DNA of 57,463 bases from Scleromatobacter humisilvae. Lineage in GTDB: Bacteria; Pseudomonadota; Gammaproteobacteria; Burkholderiales; Burkholderiaceae_C. The DNA is taken from positions 1 through 57,463 of the forward strand of contig NZ_JAJLJH010000017.1 in assembly GCF_023231945.1 (NCBI RefSeq). The letters run 5' to 3'. The notes beneath the pieces are model-generated. The model did not search any database. It saw nothing but the letters and a program-made list of their open reading frames with translations, and was not told the DNA's origin. Shown piece after piece: positions 1 through 7,688 of the stretch (positions are counted from its first letter, which is position 1; the number at the start of each line of letters is the position of its first letter). The translations under genes were made by a program, and so were the position numbers.

Positions 1-31
1 GCCGATCTTGGCCTTCGATGAATCTTGGCAT
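1..31 (-). CDS. IS1182-family transposase, N-terminal ten codons (partial)
   Basis: The coding frame starts with ATG at 31 on the minus strand behind AGGAG and leaves the window after ten codons (MPRFIEGQDR). IS1182-type transposases are DDE enzymes that cut and rejoin the ends of their own element; the catalytic domain is not visible. Whether the copy is intact cannot be judged. Confidence 0.5.
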   Translation of the reverse strand, partial: MPRFIEGQDR

Positions 32-109
32 ATCGATCTCCTGCTTCGATATGCCGGGGAACTCTACGCCGTCACCTCTATTCCCGGACCGGGGTTTTCA
101 CACAGCCTC
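1..109 (-). mobile_element. Left-edge fragment of an IS1182-like insertion sequence
   Basis: A minus-strand ATG at 31-29, preceded by an AGGAG ribosome-binding site about six bases upstream, opens a frame running off the window edge. The ten visible codons read MPRFIEGQDR, which I recognise as the N-terminus of IS1182-family transposases. Outside the start codon, 91-109 contains the motif ttttcacacagcctc, resembling the terminal inverted repeat of such elements, so the IS boundary is probably near 109. The rest of the element and any target-site duplication lie outside the window. The family call rests on ten residues and a remembered end motif. Confidence 0.55.
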
Positions 110-141
110 CATCGTAGGCCGACGCCACGACCGACGACGCG

Positions 142-714
142 CTAGGGTCCGGTGTAAACGAGCGGCAATACTTGCGACAGACGCGGATAGTGTCCCTGAT
201 AAAGCCGCTCGGCCTCAGGGTCGCGCTCAACCTCGCTGTGCGCGGCAATGAGTTTGTGCTGGTGAAAGTTCTGTTTGCGAGGGGCTAGTACGTTGGCGTA
301 ACCTACGGTTGCTTGGTGAAACCACCAGTCACCCGGATAGGACACCTGCCCAGTCTTCACTACGAAGCCGGTATTCCACAGGGGTGCAACACCGGTCCGC
401 CCTGCAATGGCATAAACCATCTTGTAGTACCCGGGCTCAAGCGTCGCAACTTGAGTGGCCCCGGCAGGCATGGTGTAGACAATAGCCTGTTTGGATCCAT
501 CAGAATAGTAGTGCACAAGCTTGATCTGCAGATCAGCCTCTGTATCCCCGGCATCGTCCCAATGCGGCCGAAGGAGCACGTAACCGGAGTGCGGATCGAT
601 CGAGGCCTGGTCATCGAAATTCGTGACGCCCGTGGCACATCCGACAAGAAGCATCGATAGGGTAAGCGCAAATGCCAACTTCCTCCAAATAAGACGCACC
701 GAACCCTGTCTCAC
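142..714 (-). CDS. Hypothetical lipoprotein
   Basis: This 190-residue protein has a basic N-terminus, a hydrophobic stretch (about residues 13-25) and a lipobox ending LLVGC with Cys26, so it should be lipidated in the cell envelope. The body (from Ser39) is beta-rich, with a segment around residues 80-100 (APAGATQVATLEPGYYK-like) typical of small envelope domains that display ligands or polymers. No catalytic motif is seen. The start is a GTG at 714 behind a G-rich stretch; a later TTG at 678 right after GGAGG is possible but the spacing is short. The function is unknown. It sits next to a transposon end and reads towards it. Confidence 0.7.
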   Translation of the reverse strand: MRQGSVRLIWRKLAFALTLSMLLVGCATGVTNFDDQASIDPHSGYVLLRPHWDDAGDTEADLQIKLVHYYSDGSKQAIVYTMPAGATQVATLEPGYYKMVYAIAGRTGVAPLWNTGFVVKTGQVSYPGDWWFHQATVGYANVLAPRKQNFHQHKLIAAHSEVERDPEAERLYQGHYPRLSQVLPLVYTGP

Positions 715-1113
715 CTCATCCCCCCGCGCACTCCGTGCATTTATTCTCCAGATATTGTGCCCGAAGCACAGCGTGCCCGAGACTGCAGAGGCAACATGAA
801 CCTACAGTGGCCCCCGGCCGTTAGAAGAGGCCGAGTTCAACAAGCGTCCCTTCGCGAGAGCGGTCCGACGCGAGGGGCAGCTAGTGGCCGCGTGCTGCCC
901 AAAGCGGCCAGGTCAATCGTAACGCTGCCGACCCGTTAGAGTCGTTCAGCCAGCCCGCTCAGCTGGTCGCTTCGACGCAGCATTAGCAAGGTGGCATCTC
1001 GGCAAGGGCAGTACCTTACGTCGTCGATCGCGCGTGCGCCCTCGGCCCGGGTGATGCCCACTTGAGCCACAATTCGACCGAACTTCTCCGATGCGGCCAA
1101 GCCGCGTCATGTC
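715..1113. other. Intergenic region, 399 bp, divergent
   Basis: This stretch lies between two divergently read lipoprotein genes and must hold their promoters. I see no convincing coding frame; a 61-codon minus-strand frame at 946-1131 has no ribosome-binding site and arginine-rich shadow composition. No clear hairpin, repeat or consensus promoter stands out. Confidence 0.5.
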
Positions 1114-1554
1114 ATGCAACATCCACGCCAAGTACTGAATCGTCTCCTAATCCTGGCGACCGGCCTCCTCGTTGCGGCCTGTGCTCAGGTGTATCGAAGC
1201 CCGGAAGCAATCGGTGCGGCGTCTGCATCACTCGGAGTGGTGGAACTCAAGGACGACTGGGATGGTCGGGTATTGGTGACTCAGGTGGACGGAAACGCGC
1301 GAAGCGACCGTGCGCCGAAGCGCTACGAACTGACGCCCGGCCCGCATCAATTCGGAATCAGGTACGACGTCGGACAGACGGTCCTCGCGATGACCCTGTC
1401 ATTCACCGCAGTGGCCGGCGCGACGTATGAGATCGTGCCTGGAGCGGACGCGCCGCAGGCGCGAAGCATCGAAGTTCGCCTGCATCTTCGCGACGCTTCC
1501 TCTGGGACGGAGGTTCCGGCGAAAGTTGGGTACGGAAGCTTTTCCGCAAAATAA
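1114..1554 (+). CDS. Hypothetical lipoprotein
   Basis: This 146-residue protein has a short basic start, a hydrophobic segment (residues 8-20) and a lipobox LVAAC with Cys23. The remainder looks like a small beta-sandwich: an ELTPGPHQFGIRY-like turn (about residues 71-83) resembles PEGA-type or DUF2846-type lipoprotein domains that present a hairpin at the envelope. No enzyme motif is visible. It is read away from the preceding lipoprotein gene with about 400 bp between them. The ribosome-binding site is weak, so the precise start is uncertain, but the lipobox fixes the frame. Confidence 0.65.
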   Translation: MQHPRQVLNRLLILATGLLVAACAQVYRSPEAIGAASASLGVVELKDDWDGRVLVTQVDGNARSDRAPKRYELTPGPHQFGIRYDVGQTVLAMTLSFTAVAGATYEIVPGADAPQARSIEVRLHLRDASSGTEVPAKVGYGSFSAK

Positions 1555-1757
1555 GCGCCTTGCGTCACCTGAGTCGAGGCTGCCCGGAGCATCGATAGCG
1601 CTCGGCAAACTCGGGAGTGAGCGCTGATAGCGCCTCGGGCGCCGGCTACACACATCGAACCCACAGTTCTCTGATTCCGATTGCTCAGCCCAGCGCGAAC
1701 AAAGTACCTGACGGCGGGCGTTCGTGGAAGACAGCTTGTGGTCGACAGCGGTGAAGC

Positions 1758-2072
1758 CTACCAGCCCATCGCATGCACCGGCACAAGGGCCGATGCCGCC
1801 GCGAGCAATTGGGCGACGAGAATGGTTGCACCCTGGCGGGGGTAGGCCCTCAACCAGCGGAACACAAAGAATCCGATGATGGGTAATTGGCCGAGAACGA
1901 GCAGTTGCCACAGGTGGGCCAACGCACCTTCGTCGGGCACCGGTTGTGTACCGTGCATCGCGATCTGAACTCCGACCAGCACCAGTGCTCCGATCGACAT
2001 GATCACCGGGCTCCAGGCGCTGAGCTTCTTTCCAATCTCGACTTCCATGACTTCGCTCCTGCTGAGTGACAT
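1758..2072 (-). CDS. Small three-helix membrane protein, unknown function
   Basis: The 104-residue product has three predicted membrane helices: about residues 18-38 (SPVIMSIGALVLVGVQIAM), 51-72 (LWQLLVLGQLPIIGFFVFRW) and 80-100. I set the start at the ATG at 2072, which has AAGAGGG upstream; the ATG at 2048, eight codons later, is preceded by AGGAG at seven bases and is an equally good or better start. Longer upstream extension has no hydrophobic or conserved character. I do not recognise a family. Confidence 0.6.
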   Translation of the reverse strand: MSLSRSEVMEVEIGKKLSAWSPVIMSIGALVLVGVQIAMHGTQPVPDEGALAHLWQLLVLGQLPIIGFFVFRWLRAYPRQGATILVAQLLAAASALVPVHAMGW

Positions 2073-2237
2073 CACGCCCTCTTGGCTTGAGGTTTCGAGG
2101 CGCGGCAACGCGACTGAACTATTTCCCACCATTGTCATGGACGTCTGTGTGGTGAGCGTGAAGTCTGACTGGACAGCGCACCACAAACCCGCCGTTCGCG
2201 ACGGGCAGCTCTTGTCCGAGCACGGACGCGGCGCGTG

Positions 2238-2714
2238 TCAGCCCTCGTCACATCCCTTTGGCATCGCTGGATAGACGTGCAGCTTGAGGCTTCGAGCGAT
2301 GCAGCCGGCAGGAAAAGAGATCGTCTGAAGGGTTCGGCAAGGCGGAGGGCTATCCGGAAGAATGCGTCCGTGGCTATAAATGCAGTGCGAAGGCGATTCG
2401 CCGTCCGGCGGTGGCGGCCACACCTCGACGACGGCCCGCTGCTCGATCCGCACGAGGGAGACAATATCCCACGCTCCATGTTCGCCCCGAGCCCAAGCGG
2501 TCTGGCAGCCCAGGTAGCCCATGCCGATGTCCTTTGTTCGCGGGTAGACGAACACAATTTGACGGGGGGCATCGATCTCCCCCGCGTTGCGCGGCGGTGC
2601 GGTCAAGCGGCAGTTCGCACCTTGCGGCCGTTCCGGCGCAGCTGCGCAAGCCGTGGATATCAATCCGACCGTGACGAAAGCCAGTGCGACGCAGCGCCTC
2701 GATTGCTCTTTCAC
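2238..2714 (-). CDS. Probable lipoprotein, unknown function
   Basis: From a GTG at 2714 this gives 158 residues beginning MKEQSRRCVALAFVTVGLIS followed by a lipobox ISTAC, a textbook lipoprotein signal; that is why I start here although the frame stays open upstream to 2882. The mature part has four further cysteines and proline-rich runs (EVWPPPPDG, DSPPPC), with no known catalytic motif. The ribosome-binding site for the GTG is poor, so the start is inferred from the signal peptide alone. It lies close to the preceding small membrane protein gene and reads in the same direction. Confidence 0.5.
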   Translation of the reverse strand: MKEQSRRCVALAFVTVGLISTACAAAPERPQGANCRLTAPPRNAGEIDAPRQIVFVYPRTKDIGMGYLGCQTAWARGEHGAWDIVSLVRIEQRAVVEVWPPPPDGESPSHCIYSHGRILPDSPPPCRTLQTISFPAGCIARSLKLHVYPAMPKGCDEG

Positions 2715-2922
2715 AAGGCGCTTCGTCAGGGACGGTGCTTGATCCGGAGACACGAGCGACCGAGCCGGCGGCTTGGCGGCGAACTCCAGCGCGGAATATG
2801 CCATGGGATGCCAGCCTACCTCAAAGCGGTCGTCAGCGATCGTCTTCTTCTGCCCGGCGCGCGACCTCAATGCCAAGGTCATTCGGTGACCCGCTCACGC
2901 CGTTTTGACGGCGCCCCCTGGC

Positions 2923-3222
2923 TTACAGCATGCCGAGCCGGCCCAGCAGCGCTTTGAACCTTGCCCAGGGCGACCCAGGCTTCGTGACGTTGGTAATTCC
3001 CCGCTCGACCGAGATCTCCGCCTGACCCGAGGACTGATCGACTGCGTGCGCCGGGGCTCGTCGGCGGAGGTGCTGAACCGTCACGACGATTCCATCGAAC
3101 TGAGGACACAGGTTGAACTCGAAGTAATGACCTGAAAGAGTCAGTGCACCTGTGCCGGGAATGGCGCGATTCTCGGTGGGCAGGCCGGCCGCGCGCTTCA
3201 TCGCGTCAATCAAACGGTTCAT
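2923..3222 (-). CDS. Hypothetical protein, 99 residues
   Basis: The start at ATG 3222 is chosen because GGAGGT lies seven bases upstream, a strong ribosome-binding site; the frame remains open further upstream without support. The product begins MNRLIDAMKRAAGLPTENRA, has a central hydrophobic beta-like segment (LSGHYFEFNLCPQFDGIVVT) and a basic C-terminus. There is no signal peptide or membrane helix. No family is recognised and no function is proposed. Confidence 0.55.
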   Translation of the reverse strand: MNRLIDAMKRAAGLPTENRAIPGTGALTLSGHYFEFNLCPQFDGIVVTVQHLRRRAPAHAVDQSSGQAEISVERGITNVTKPGSPWARFKALLGRLGML

Positions 3223-3469
3223 CGTGGACACCTCCACTGGGTGCCAGAAAGACGAGTTCGAGCTTCGGAAACTAGCCTGCGGGGGCGGGCCGTTCACGAT
3301 GTCAAGGCACAAAGGTGCCGTCGGACAAGCTGCGAACATGCGAAGAAGCAGTGCGAGGAGGTCGGAGTCATCCATTGATCAAGCTGCGAGCGATCTTGCG
3401 TAGGGGATGTTTGAGCCAGGCAGGCGATCGCATGGACATCGGTGAACGTCAGTTTGTGGCCGACTTGCG

Positions 3470-3760
3470 TCAGTGGCTGGGCCCCGACTCTGCCCTCGGA
3501 AAGAGGTGCCGGGACTTGATTTCGTCGTAGCACCCGGAGCACACCTCGGTGTGATTGCAGAAGGCCAGGAAGCGCGCCGTCTTGTCTTCTTCTTGTGAGT
3601 AGACATGTTCGCAAGCGAAGCACCAGCCTTGCAGATTCAAAGGATCGGAGCTGTTCTCCACGAATCCCAGCGGGCACCCACGCTGAAGGACGTGACCGCA
3701 AACAGCGGCAGCTATGGAGCGGCCGTGTCGGTCGCAATCAATCTCGAGGTTTGAATCCAT
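3470..3760 (-). CDS. Small Cys/His-rich protein, possible zinc-binding
   Basis: The 96-residue product carries eight cysteines with histidines spaced like zinc ligands: C9-x2-H12, C21-x-H23, C29, C47-x2-C50 (WCFAC), C68-x-H70 and C74-x2-C77 (CSGC). This suggests one or two zinc-stabilised knuckles, a pattern seen in small uncharacterised proteobacterial proteins. No DNA-binding or enzymatic motif is visible and the protein should be cytoplasmic. I use the ATG at 3760; a TTG two codons upstream is also possible and neither has a clear ribosome-binding site. Confidence 0.6.
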   Translation of the reverse strand: MDSNLEIDCDRHGRSIAAAVCGHVLQRGCPLGFVENSSDPLNLQGWCFACEHVYSQEEDKTARFLAFCNHTEVCSGCYDEIKSRHLFPRAESGPSH

Positions 3761-3864
3761 GGGCAACGATCATGGTGTGATCCTGCAGCCAGCTTGCCCG
3801 GTAGCAGTTGCGCGCGATTGTCTCCTGGTGGCCGACGGCTGCTTGTGAGGGCGATCCCTCTGCG

Positions 3865-5487
3865 TCAGTGCTTCACGATGAAGAGATCCTTGCTGCGATG
3901 AACGTCCTGGACATTGACTTCGTCGTAGCCACCGATGTAGGGCTTCACAAGACGCGGGACGCTATATTGCACCAGCGGAATCAGGGGATAGTCCTCCATG
4001 ACAAGCCGCGCCGCTTCTGTCATCAAGGCTTGGCGTTTGGACGGGTCCGTGGTCAGTTCGCCTTGGTGTACGAGGTCGTCCGCATGCCGGTTGCAATACT
4101 TGCTGTCGTTCGCCTCCGACCCGCAGCGCACCAGCGTGTACATGCCGGTCGGGTCAGGCGTGAACGGGATCCACCCGTCCCGTGCGATCTGGTACTGCGC
4201 ATCCTGGCGCCTGCGCACCAGGACCTTGAACTCGAGGCTGTCCATTTCCGTCTCCAATCCCAACTTCGTCTTCCACTCCGACGCCGTGAACAAGCCCACC
4301 TTCCTGTGGTATTCGCTGGCGTTGTACGTGAACTTCAGATGCGTGCCCGGCTGGACGCCGGCCTCGAGGAGCAGCTTGCGCGCCTCCGTGACGCGTCGAG
4401 CCATCGGCCACCCCGCCCAGTCGTACCTGACGACGTCAGCGCCGACGACGCCCTTGACCATCAACCCGTACGCTGGCACTTGACCGTCGGCGGTGACCTT
4501 CGTCGCCAGGATGTCGCGATCGATCACCATGGACAGTGCCTTGCGCACGCGAACGTCCTTGAGCAGCGGGTCGTTGTTGTTCAAGGCGTAATAACGCAAT
4601 CCGAACACGATGCTGTTGTGAATCTCCTTTGGGTACTGCGCCTTCAGCGCCTGAAAGCTCCCGGGCGGCAGCGTCTGCGTCATGTCGTTCTCGCCCGTCT
4701 GGTACATCTTCAGGTCGGCCGTGGCGTCCTCCACAGGGAGGTAGGTGACCCGCGTGAGAACGACGTTGGGAGCGTCCCAGTAGCGCGGATTCTTGACGAG
4801 AACAACCTTGCTGTTGACCTGCCAGTCGCGCAACAGATACGGCCCGTTGCTGACCATGTTGCCGGGCTTCGTCCAGTCCTTGCCCAGCTTCTCGATCGTT
4901 GCGCGCGGCAATGGCGCAAACTGCGGCACCGCCAGCAGTTGCGGGAGGTACGGCGTCGGCACGGCCGTCGTCACCTCCAGGGTGGCGCTGTCGACGGCGC
5001 GCACGCCCAGCGCGGTCGGCGGCTTCTTGCCGGCTACGATCTCGGCGCCATTCGATACGACCACTCCGATGGACGAGGCCAGGAAGGCAGCCATCCTGGG
5101 GTCGAGAAAACGGCGCCAGCTGTAGACGAAATCGCCCGCGGTGACCGGCGTGCCGTCGCTCCACATTGCGTTCGGCCGCAACTTGAACACCCATGTGAGG
5201 GCATCCACGCGCCGCCAGGACTCGGCCATGCCAGGCACCACCTGGTCGTGGCCGTCCAACGCAGTCAGGCTCTCGAACACGTCGCTCAGGATCGCAATCG
5301 ATCCGTCCGTCTGGGAGATCGATGGATCCAGGGAATCGGGCTCGAACCCTGTGTTTCGCACCATTTCCTGACGCGTGTCCAGAACCGTCCCTGGCGGAAT
5401 AACGGCGCACCAGGCCGCCGATACGCATCCGGCGAGGACAAGGGCAACGACCAGGTCGAGGCGGGGCTGGCATCTGCGAGCGATCAT
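3865..5487 (-). CDS. OppA/MppA-type oligopeptide-binding protein (SBP family 5)
   Basis: This 540-residue periplasmic protein matches the length of OppA/MppA (about 540). It has a signal sequence with a lipobox-like LAGC (Cys21) and a possible Sec site after WCA. The mature part carries the family-5 hallmarks: SLDPSISQTDGSIAI near the N-terminus, DVFESLT, MAESWRR, WVFKLRPNAMWSDGTPVTAGDFVYSW and the C-terminal VMEDYPLIPLVQY. Such proteins bind peptides for an ABC importer, but no permease or ATPase gene lies nearby, so it is an orphan receptor here. The start is ATG 5487 with AGAAG upstream; extension to 5775 adds only arginine-rich shadow sequence. Confidence 0.9.
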   Translation of the reverse strand: MIARRCQPRLDLVVALVLAGCVSAAWCAVIPPGTVLDTRQEMVRNTGFEPDSLDPSISQTDGSIAILSDVFESLTALDGHDQVVPGMAESWRRVDALTWVFKLRPNAMWSDGTPVTAGDFVYSWRRFLDPRMAAFLASSIGVVVSNGAEIVAGKKPPTALGVRAVDSATLEVTTAVPTPYLPQLLAVPQFAPLPRATIEKLGKDWTKPGNMVSNGPYLLRDWQVNSKVVLVKNPRYWDAPNVVLTRVTYLPVEDATADLKMYQTGENDMTQTLPPGSFQALKAQYPKEIHNSIVFGLRYYALNNNDPLLKDVRVRKALSMVIDRDILATKVTADGQVPAYGLMVKGVVGADVVRYDWAGWPMARRVTEARKLLLEAGVQPGTHLKFTYNASEYHRKVGLFTASEWKTKLGLETEMDSLEFKVLVRRRQDAQYQIARDGWIPFTPDPTGMYTLVRCGSEANDSKYCNRHADDLVHQGELTTDPSKRQALMTEAARLVMEDYPLIPLVQYSVPRLVKPYIGGYDEVNVQDVHRSKDLFIVKH

Positions 5488-5677
5488 TGGCGTTCTTCTG
5501 CTTTCGTCATCGAGAACTCCGGCTCTGGATGGCATGCAGCCTACCCGAAATCGCGCGCTTGTTTCGGGGGGCAATTCGGCAAACCCAGGCTCGGTGACCT
5601 TCCCGATGGCTGCCGTCGACGAACGCCAGTTGTTGGCCGATCGCGCGCGATCGACCAGCAAACGGTCACCCGGCCGG

Positions 5678-6217
5678 CTATGGTTGCGGTTCCATCCCGA
5701 TTTGCTTGTACACGGCGGCAATTTCGGGGTCTGACCTGTTCGCGCGATCGAGTTCGATACGCGCGCCCTGCGCATCGCCGAGGCGGCTCAATGCCACGCC
5801 CTTGCCGTAGCGCGCCCAGCCGCTGTCGGGATCGACCTTCAGCGCTTCTTCGTAGAACTGCAGTGCCGTCCGGTAGTCCCGCTTGCGACAGTATTCGAGT
5901 GCGATGTTCGCGTAGGCCGCGGCGAACGACGGCGCCAGTCGAACAACTTCCTTGTAGTCCGCGATGGCCAGGTCGTACTTTTTCAGGGCATCGAATGTGT
6001 TGCCTCTGACGTTGAGCACCAGGGCCCTCTCTGCAGCCGGGAGTCCCGGTCTGTTCAGCATGGCGGTGCAATTCCTGAGGTTGAGCTCGTCGTAGTCCTT
6101 GTCGTCGGGACTGCACTGGCCTGCATGCCGATCACGCCCGAGCGGGCTCTGTTGGGCGTGCGCCGGGAGCCCCGCCGATAGCAGCAGCAAGGCGACGGCA
6201 CGCAGCAGCGGTGTCAT
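5678..6217 (-). CDS. Exported tetratricopeptide-repeat protein
   Basis: The 179-residue product has a signal peptide (MTPLLRAVALLLLSAGLPAHA, cleavage after AHA) and then about three TPR units from residue 69 to 170, with the usual A/L/Y pattern (YDLAIADYKEVVRLAPSF, YRTALQFYEEALKVDPDS). TPRs form helical scaffolds that bind other proteins; the partner is unknown. It is probably periplasmic. It ends 190 bp upstream of the OppA-type gene and starts 81 bp after the glycosyltransferase stop on the same strand, so the three could be cotranscribed. Confidence 0.8.
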   Translation of the reverse strand: MTPLLRAVALLLLSAGLPAHAQQSPLGRDRHAGQCSPDDKDYDELNLRNCTAMLNRPGLPAAERALVLNVRGNTFDALKKYDLAIADYKEVVRLAPSFAAAYANIALEYCRKRDYRTALQFYEEALKVDPDSGWARYGKGVALSRLGDAQGARIELDRANRSDPEIAAVYKQIGMEPQP

Positions 6218-6298
6218 GGCTTATTCCGCAAGGAAGGTGGGCATGGAAGCATAGCCGGAAGCTGTCGTTGGCGACCGGCAGGTCATGGCCGACTTTCG

Positions 6299-7363
6299 TC
6301 ACGCCTGCGGCCGATGCGGGTGCCGGTCGGCGTCGCTCTCGTGGAAGACCTGCGAGAGCACCTGGCGCGGCTCGATGTCCTCGAGGCTCGGTGCGCGGAT
6401 CATGCGCAGCTTGGCGGGATTGTGCTGGAGCAACGGGCGCGGGCCGAGGATCACCCAGGTGGGCGTTCCGACGGCCGCGGCGATGTTGGCGGCGCCGGTG
6501 TCGTTGCCGATGCAGATGTCGACGAGCGTCATCGCGGCGACCGTGTCGGCGACGCTCCGATCGGTCATCGGGAGCACGCGCGAGCGCAGCGGCGGCGGCA
6601 GCGCGCCGAGGATCTCGTCGGCCATCGCGCGTTCCGCCGGACCGCCGACCAGCAGGACGCCATGGCCGCGGCCTGCCAGCAGTTCGGCCAGCGCCGCGAA
6701 GCGGGCCGTGCCCCACTGCTTGAACGACTCCGAGCTGCCGATCGCCAGCGCGCATCGCGGACCCGCCACGGTGGCCAATGCCGCGCGCATGCGATCGAGG
6801 GCGTCGTGGCGCACGTTGAGGCGCGGCACCAGGGGACCGTCGCACCAGCCGTGCGTGTTGCACAGCGCCGTCGCGTGCCAGTACGCGGCGACGCCGGGCC
6901 CGTCGTAGCGGTCGAACCGGCTCGCGCGCGAAAGAAGCCATCGCTGCGTCGGCGCGCCGAAGCCGATGCGATGCGGCACGCCGGCCCACCAGCTCGCGAA
7001 CGAGGCGGGCAGCGGACGCGGGGTGAAGATGACGACGCGTTCGTGGGCGCGATCGGCGAACTGTTGCGCCAGTTCCAGCAAGCCTCGCAGCCCGCTGTGG
7101 CGGCCGGTTCGTCGCTCGAGGTGGCGCGGCCGGCGGTCGAAGTCCACCACGTCGTGCACCCACGGCTCGTGGCCGACGAGGTCTCGCGCATGCGTCGACG
7201 GCGGCACGAACAGCGTGACGCGACTGCCCTCGCTCTGGGCGGCGATCTTCTGGAAATAGGGCGCGTGCCACACGAGGTCGCCGATGCCCACGTCGCGCAT
7301 CAGCACGGCCGTGCGCGGCGGTCGGCCATCGTCGGGTTGCCGGCGGCGCCGGAGGATGTTCAT
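6299..7363 (-). CDS. Glycosyltransferase family 9 (heptosyltransferase-like)
   Basis: The 354-residue protein has the two-domain GT9 layout of ADP-heptose:LPS heptosyltransferases: near the N-terminus a glycine-rich loop (RDVGIGDLVWHAPYFQKI), mid-protein SSESFKQW and the C-terminal nucleotide-sugar motif DICIGNDTGAANIAAAVGTP followed by WVILGP. Members add heptose or related sugars to lipopolysaccharide core at the inner membrane; the exact acceptor cannot be told. I take ATG 7363 because it puts the first beta strand about 18 residues in, as in the family; ATG 7426 and a GTG further up are alternatives and none has a good ribosome-binding site. It lies just after the giant adhesin gene. Confidence 0.82.
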   Translation of the reverse strand: MNILRRRRQPDDGRPPRTAVLMRDVGIGDLVWHAPYFQKIAAQSEGSRVTLFVPPSTHARDLVGHEPWVHDVVDFDRRPRHLERRTGRHSGLRGLLELAQQFADRAHERVVIFTPRPLPASFASWWAGVPHRIGFGAPTQRWLLSRASRFDRYDGPGVAAYWHATALCNTHGWCDGPLVPRLNVRHDALDRMRAALATVAGPRCALAIGSSESFKQWGTARFAALAELLAGRGHGVLLVGGPAERAMADEILGALPPPLRSRVLPMTDRSVADTVAAMTLVDICIGNDTGAANIAAAVGTPTWVILGPRPLLQHNPAKLRMIRAPSLEDIEPRQVLSQVFHESDADRHPHRPQA

Positions 7364-7688
7364 CGGGCCGGCTGCGAGGGCGCGCGAATCGAGTGTCGAA
7401 GGTCTGTCGGGGCTGAGGAATCGCATCCTTCGAAGATAACCACCGACGGCGCGCCTTGCCTTCACATGGCGGACACATTCAGCGAGCCATCAGCGTCCTG
7501 CAAGCGACCGAAGGCTTGCTGGCTGCGGGCGAGCGACCCGACGCCCCGGCGAACCACGAGAGTGTGACGGCCGGAAACATCCCGGCGGGAATCGCAACGA
7601 ACGCGCGCGGCCCGCGTCGTCGACCGGGCCAGCGGCATGCCGGCGGCCCGGGTTGCGAAGCGAGTCGACGGCGTCGTGCTCGCGATGC
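7364..7688. other. Intergenic region, 325 bp
   Basis: This lies between the stop of the adhesin gene (7689) and the chosen start of the glycosyltransferase. It includes possible longer N-termini of the latter. I see no T-run terminator, repeat or separate gene. Confidence 0.4.

Noticed and set aside
946-1131. A 61-codon minus-strand frame in the 715-1113 gap
   Set aside because: No ribosome-binding site, Arg/Gly-rich, overlaps the start of the lipoprotein gene at 1114.
3808-6009. A 733-codon plus-strand frame opposite the OppA-type gene
   Set aside because: Its sequence is His/Arg/Val-rich mirror composition and the minus strand holds clear family-5 binding-protein motifs.
6314-7567. A 417-codon plus-strand frame opposite the glycosyltransferase
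   Set aside because: GC-rich antisense shadow; the GT9 motifs are on the minus strand.
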